A program made the translations under genes and the position numbers. Below are positions 7,301 through 9,042 of a DNA stretch of 9,042 nt, piece after piece. The DNA comes from Candidatus Bathyarchaeota archaeon (GTDB lineage: Archaea; Thermoproteota; Bathyarchaeia; Bathyarchaeales; WAQA01), in the NCBI GenBank assembly GCA_015520475.1, contig WAQA01000144.1, positions 1 through 9,042 on the forward strand. The letters run 5' to 3'. Numbering within the stretch: position 1 is the first letter of the stretch; every line of letters starts with the position of its first letter. The notes beneath the pieces are model-generated. The model was not told the DNA's origin, ran no database searches, and saw only the letters and a program-made list of their open reading frames with translations.

Positions 7301-8150
7301 ACGGATGCCATCGACGCCTATAATGACAATATACCTAGATGAGGAGTATAGGAAAGATAAGAGGCGAGCTACAGAGGTGGCTCAGAGAATCGTATACACA
7401 AAGATCGAGGATATAGCCGAGTCGATCTATGTAGATCCTGAAACAGGCGGAATAATAGTTCAGCTCGACATGGACGTGATGAAGGATAGAGGCATAACAA
7501 AGAATTACCTTAAAGAATCACTTGAAATCCCGAACTGTACCATAAGCTTTGAGGAGGATAGAATCCTAATAGAACCTAAGAAGGAGGTTGAACCTAAAAG
7601 GTTCCTGAACAAGATTAAGGGATATCCCGTTAAGGGTATACCTGGAATAAGCAGGGTTCTAGTCTCAGAGGAGAACGGTGAATGGGTTATAAGAACTGAA
7701 GGCTCAAACCTCTACAAGGTTCTGGAGACTCCAGGCGTGGATCCAACAAGGACAACAACGAATAATATACATGAAATAGCGAAGATACTTGGTATAGAAG
7801 CCGCTAGAAACGCCTTGATAAGGGAAGCATCAAGCGTCCTTGAAGATCAAGGATTGGATGTTGACCTCAGACATATAATGCTTGTAGCCGATATAATGAC
7901 TGCTACCGGTGAAGTGCGGCAGATAGGTAGGCATGGAATAAGCGGGGAGAAGGCCAGCGTACTTGCAAGGGCAGCCTTCGAGATAACATTGCCGAACATT
8001 GTTGAAGCAGCGCTTAAAGGTGAAGGGGACCCGCTTAGAGGAGTAACAGAGAACGTTATAGTCGGCCAGCCTATACCTATAGGTACAGGGCTGGTTGACA
8101 TATACATGACAGCTGCATATGGAAGGAAGAAGGAGGATGATGAGGGCTGA
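4323..8150 (+). CDS. rpoA: DNA-directed RNA polymerase subunit A, A' and A'' in one chain
   Basis: Largest catalytic subunit, the counterpart of Rpb1 without its C-terminal repeat tail. The 1275 residues equal A' plus A'' joined, leaving no room for an intein. N-terminal zinc ligands are C63-x2-C66-x6-C73-x2-H76, then C103-x2-C106 with C150-x2-C153 for a second zinc. GKEGRFR at 308-314 begins the conserved SGKRVDFSARTVISPDP region. FNRQPS (423-428) precedes the catalytic loop NADFDGD (458-464), whose D460, D462 and D464 bind the active-site magnesium. A four-cysteine cluster lies at 573-584. The A' part ends around DGVDPAKSDHG (857-867), and A'' sequence begins in earnest at VEPGEAIG (943) with AAQSIGEPGTQMTLRTFH, the bridge-helix/trigger-loop side. 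MLVADIMT starts at 1186, followed by GRHG near the C-terminus. No stop interrupts the usual split zone (about 868-942). AAGGAG at 4307-4312, 10 bases before ATG 4323, is a good ribosome-binding site. Its last 4 bases overlap rpl30e. Confidence 0.98.
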   Translation: MAPEEGYYKLISEIQFGILSPQEIRKQSVAEIRTADTYDEDGASITSGLMDGRLGTLEPRQRCRTCGNTASGCPGHFGHIELAKPVIHVEFTKVIYDLLQATCRRCGRLLLSEKDVKKKERIDRIKALLGSVPSSIYKKILDDAKKRKECPHCGARQYKIEFVKPTGFYEHTEEGVERLIPSVIRERFERIPDDDLRLIGFDPKSARPEWMILQVLPVPPVYVRPSITLESGIRSEDDLTHKLVDIIRINQRLKENLEAGAPTLIIQDLHELLQYHVTTYINNETSGIPPARHRSGRALKTLSQRLKGKEGRFRSNLSGKRVDFSARTVISPDPNLDINEVGVPITIAMRLSVPEKVTQWNIEEMRKLVKNGPDKYPGALYIVRPDGKRVRLEFVVDREKVAEGLEPGYIVERHLKDGDIVIFNRQPSLHRMSIMAHYVKVLPHKTFRLHLCVCPPYNADFDGDEMNLHVPQSEEAQTEAKLLMQVQDHILSPRFGGPIIGAIRDFITAAYILTRKSTMLTKKEVCELLMAAGYEGPLPKPDVEKPAPLWSGKKIFSLFIPKGMNYILKASICRGCSKCLKEKCEYDAYVVIKNGELICGVIDKNSIGAEKSESLLHRIIKDYGTEAGRKFLNSISRLLNHFITMYGFTYSFDELELSKKARENIKKIIRRAERRVDKLIRDLREGTLQRLPGQSLTDSFEIYVMNELAEAREKAGEVSDEDLDPNNAGLIMTRSGARGTTINIGQMTACLGQQSVRGKRIMRGYVNRALPHFKIGDSSPKARGFVYSSYRDGLNPIEFFFHAMGGREGLVDTAVRTQQSGYMQRRLINALEHLRIEYDGTVRNSMGDIIQFKYGEDGVDPAKSDHGKAVNVSRLVEQIKLAIEGGKAAPESYIDKRLEEVRDQLTPLLIEELRSELIKAKMSREGVDLAIKSAMESYKKALVEPGEAIGVVAAQSIGEPGTQMTLRTFHYAGVREQNVTLGLPRLIEIVDARRMPSTPIMTIYLDEEYRKDKRRATEVAQRIVYTKIEDIAESIYVDPETGGIIVQLDMDVMKDRGITKNYLKESLEIPNCTISFEEDRILIEPKKEVEPKRFLNKIKGYPVKGIPGISRVLVSEENGEWVIRTEGSNLYKVLETPGVDPTRTTTNNIHEIAKILGIEAARNALIREASSVLEDQGLDVDLRHIMLVADIMTATGEVRQIGRHGISGEKASVLARAAFEITLPNIVEAALKGEGDPLRGVTENVIVGQPIPIGTGLVDIYMTAAYGRKKEDDEG
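8132..8136 (+). promoter_or_regulatory. Ribosome-binding site for rpl30e
   Basis: GGAGG inside the end of rpoA lies 10 bases before the CTG at 8147. The ATGs at 8137 and 8140 are in the wrong frame and end after about 15 codons, so they cannot start rpl30e. A good Shine-Dalgarno sequence close to the CTG supports initiation there. Confidence 0.55.
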
Positions 8151-8461
8151 CCGACATAAACAGGTCGATATCGCTTGCAGTTAAAACTGGAAAGGTTCTC
8201 TTCGGAATAAAGAGCGCCATAAAAAATGCTAAGACAGGTAAGGTTAGAGCCATAGTAGTAGCCTCAAACTGCCCTGAAAAATTTTTAAAGGAGTTAAAGT
8301 ATTATTGTAAACTCTCGAGGATTCCATTAATAGTTTATGAGGGAACAAGCAAGGATCTGGGTGGAGTCTGCGGTAAACCATATTTAGTATCCGCCCTCTC
8401 TATAAGAGAACCTGGAGATTCCGATATTGTGAGGTTGGCTGAAAGTGGCCAGGGGAATTAG
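8147..8461 (+). CDS. rpl30e: Large ribosomal subunit protein eL30 (L30e), apparent CTG start
   Basis: Archaeal/eukaryotic-type protein of the large ribosomal subunit with the L7Ae/L30e alpha-beta fold that binds kink-turn RNA. The 104 residues are the normal length. Typical signatures are AVKTGKVLFG (11-20), AIVVASNCP (35-43), the YYCKLSRIP segment (52-60), YEGTSKDLGGVCGKP (64-78) and the PGDSDI tail (89-94). In this frame a stop (TGA 8141-8143) is followed only by GGG, CTG 8147 and then the conserved protein. No ATG or TTG occurs before the core, and the first GTG (near 8429) is close to the end. Alignment from memory with archaeal L30e proteins, which begin M-D-x-N-x-A, puts the initiator exactly at CTG 8147, so CTG is the likely start, decoded as Met. 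A sequencing error here is the alternative. CTG overlaps the rpoA stop as CTGA, implying translational coupling. The 3' end overlaps nusA by 17 bases. The product is certain, the start less so. Confidence 0.9.
   Translation: MTDINRSISLAVKTGKVLFGIKSAIKNAKTGKVRAIVVASNCPEKFLKELKYYCKLSRIPLIVYEGTSKDLGGVCGKPYLVSALSIREPGDSDIVRLAESGQGN
8431..8435 (+). promoter_or_regulatory. Ribosome-binding site for nusA
   Basis: GAGGT within the 3' end of rpl30e lies 9 bases before GTG 8445. Together with the conserved first residues of NusA it supports the GTG start over the later in-frame ATG. Confidence 0.45.
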
Positions 8462-8882
8462 ATTTACAAGTAGAGAGATGCAGTACATCTCATTATTCGA
8501 GAGTATAACGGGAGCCGTTGTCAGAGACTGCATAATAGACGACAACCTCAACAGGATAATCTTTGTGATCAAGGAAGGAGACGCTGGAATGGCCATTGGA
8601 AAAGGCGGAAAGAATATAATGTTACTTGAGAGGATGACCGGTAAAAGATATGAGATCATAGAATTCTCTGATAATCCAGCCCAGTTCATAAAGAACGCTC
8701 TTAAACCAGCCAGAGTGAAGGAGATTCGAATAACGGAACGGCCAGACGGAAAGAAGATCGCTGTGATCATGGTTGATCCAAGAGACAAGGGTATAGCGAT
8801 AGGGAAGAATGGGAGGAACGCTGAGAGAATCAGGTTTCTAGCGAAACGATACTTCCAGATACATAACGTAAGCATCCAATGA
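8445..8882 (+). CDS. nusA: NusA-like transcription factor, two KH domains
   Basis: Archaeal NusA homologue of 145 residues, the normal short form made only of two KH RNA-binding domains. Unlike bacterial NusA it lacks the N-terminal polymerase-binding domain and the S1 domain. Each KH domain shows its GxxG loop: I51-G-K-G-G-K-N in the first and I119-G-K-N-G-R-N in the second. The opening GIRFTSREMQYISLFESITG matches the family's N-terminus, so GTG 8445 is the start. In archaea it is thought to act in transcription elongation or termination by binding nascent RNA, though its role is less defined than in bacteria. The gene overlaps rpl30e by 17 bases and so is probably translated from the same message as the polymerase subunits. 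Its TGA at 8880-8882 is followed by 71 bases before rps12. Confidence 0.95.
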   Translation: MARGIRFTSREMQYISLFESITGAVVRDCIIDDNLNRIIFVIKEGDAGMAIGKGGKNIMLLERMTGKRYEIIEFSDNPAQFIKNALKPARVKEIRITERPDGKKIAVIMVDPRDKGIAIGKNGRNAERIRFLAKRYFQIHNVSIQ

Positions 8883-8901
8883 GAGCTATGATAACTGAAC
8901 A

Positions 8902-8915
8902 GAAAACTTTATCTA
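8902..8915 (+). promoter_or_regulatory. Candidate BRE/TATA promoter for rps12
   Basis: GAAAAC (8902-8907) followed by TTTATCTA (8908-8915) resembles an archaeal BRE and TATA box. Transcription would begin around 8936-8941, leaving a leader of about 15 bases that includes GGAG (8943-8946), 7 bases before the rps12 ATG. The 71-base nusA-rps12 gap is the only spacer among the downstream genes, which fits a secondary promoter. Read-through from rpoB is not excluded. Confidence 0.4.
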
Positions 8916-8953
8916 AAGATATCAAGAGTTAAAAATGTTAAGGGAGATATCAG

Positions 8954-9042
8954 ATGGGATCCAAATCGCCTAAGGGAGAATTCGCCGCTAGAAAGATGAT
9001 TGCGAAGAGGAAAAAGTTCCGGTGGAGTAGCCTATACTATAA
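8954..9042 (+). CDS. rps12: Small ribosomal subunit protein uS12, N-terminal fragment (cut by window end)
   Basis: The first 29 codons, MGSKSPKGEFAARKM through SSLYY, match the archaeal S12 N-terminus (SKSPKG-x-x-AARK followed by a basic stretch and KFRWS). S12 sits at the decoding centre of the 30S subunit and helps codon recognition. Start ATG 8954 has GGAG (8943-8946) 7 bases ahead. The nearest earlier ATG (8935) is out of frame. Most of the gene lies beyond the window. Following nusA is its normal place, and rps7 would be expected next. Confidence 0.93.
   Translation, partial: MGSKSPKGEFAARKMIAKRKKFRWSSLYY

Noticed and set aside
4323..8150. Intein or domain insertion in rpoA, suggested by its unusual length
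   Set aside because: The length is explained by A' and A'' being joined. No intein block motifs or homing-endonuclease signatures interrupt the conserved regions.
8137..8184. Frame starting at ATG 8137/8140 right after the GGAGG at the end of rpoA
   Set aside because: It stops after about 15 codons and encodes nothing recognisable. The conserved L30e protein is in a different frame starting at CTG 8147.
8384..8875. Open frame of 163 codons on the minus strand opposite nusA
   Set aside because: It lies wholly antisense to a well-conserved two-KH NusA and shows no recognisable family. Its hydrophobic, Ser/Pro/Ile-rich composition is what the complement of this coding sequence produces.
1..9042. 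tRNA or rRNA genes, CRISPR array, insertion sequences, toxin-antitoxin or defence genes
   Set aside because: The window is almost entirely filled by conserved core genes. I saw no repeat array, transposase, inverted terminal repeat, cloverleaf or B-box-like tRNA sequence, and no novel multi-gene system.

Overview
This window is archaeal chromosomal DNA carrying the core transcription and translation cluster. From left to right, all on the + strand, it holds the 3' end of a uroporphyrinogen-decarboxylase-superfamily gene (1-732), a 196-base non-coding spacer (733-928), rpoB (929-4321), a single unsplit rpoA (4323-8150), rpl30e (8147-8461, not obvious because it appears to start on CTG), nusA (8445-8882), a 71-base spacer, and the first 29 codons of rps12 (from 8954, cut by the window end). 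The order rpoB-rpoA-rpl30e-nusA-rps12 is the classical archaeal arrangement.

Two features suggest which archaea this is. The B subunit is one unbroken polypeptide, not the B''/B' pair of many methanogens. The A subunit is also unbroken, whereas Euryarchaeota and Crenarchaeota normally have separate A' and A'' genes. An unsplit A is known from Thaumarchaeota and relatives, so a non-crenarchaeal TACK lineage (thaumarchaeal, aigarchaeal or bathyarchaeal side) is the most likely source. The URO-D-like neighbour would suit a Bathyarchaeia-like anaerobe, but that is a guess. A gene for subunit H (Rpb5), usually directly ahead of rpoB, is not here.

The four central genes are tightly packed: rpoB and rpoA are 1 base apart, rpoA and rpl30e overlap by 4 bases (CTGA), and rpl30e and nusA overlap by 17. 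They look like one translationally coupled operon making the two catalytic RNA polymerase subunits, a ribosomal protein and an elongation/termination factor. rps12 sits after a gap with a TATA-like element and may also have its own promoter. The spacer before rpoB has two TATA-like elements and, between them, a possible RNA helix of 11 pairs. It is the least explained part of the window.

I find no mobile element, CRISPR array, intein, tRNA or rRNA here, and no convincing new multi-gene system. The observations most worth checking are the CTG start of rpl30e, the possible structured RNA ahead of rpoB, the unsplit rpoA, the absence of rpoH, and a URO-D-like protein lacking the metal-binding cysteines of its methyltransferase cousins.
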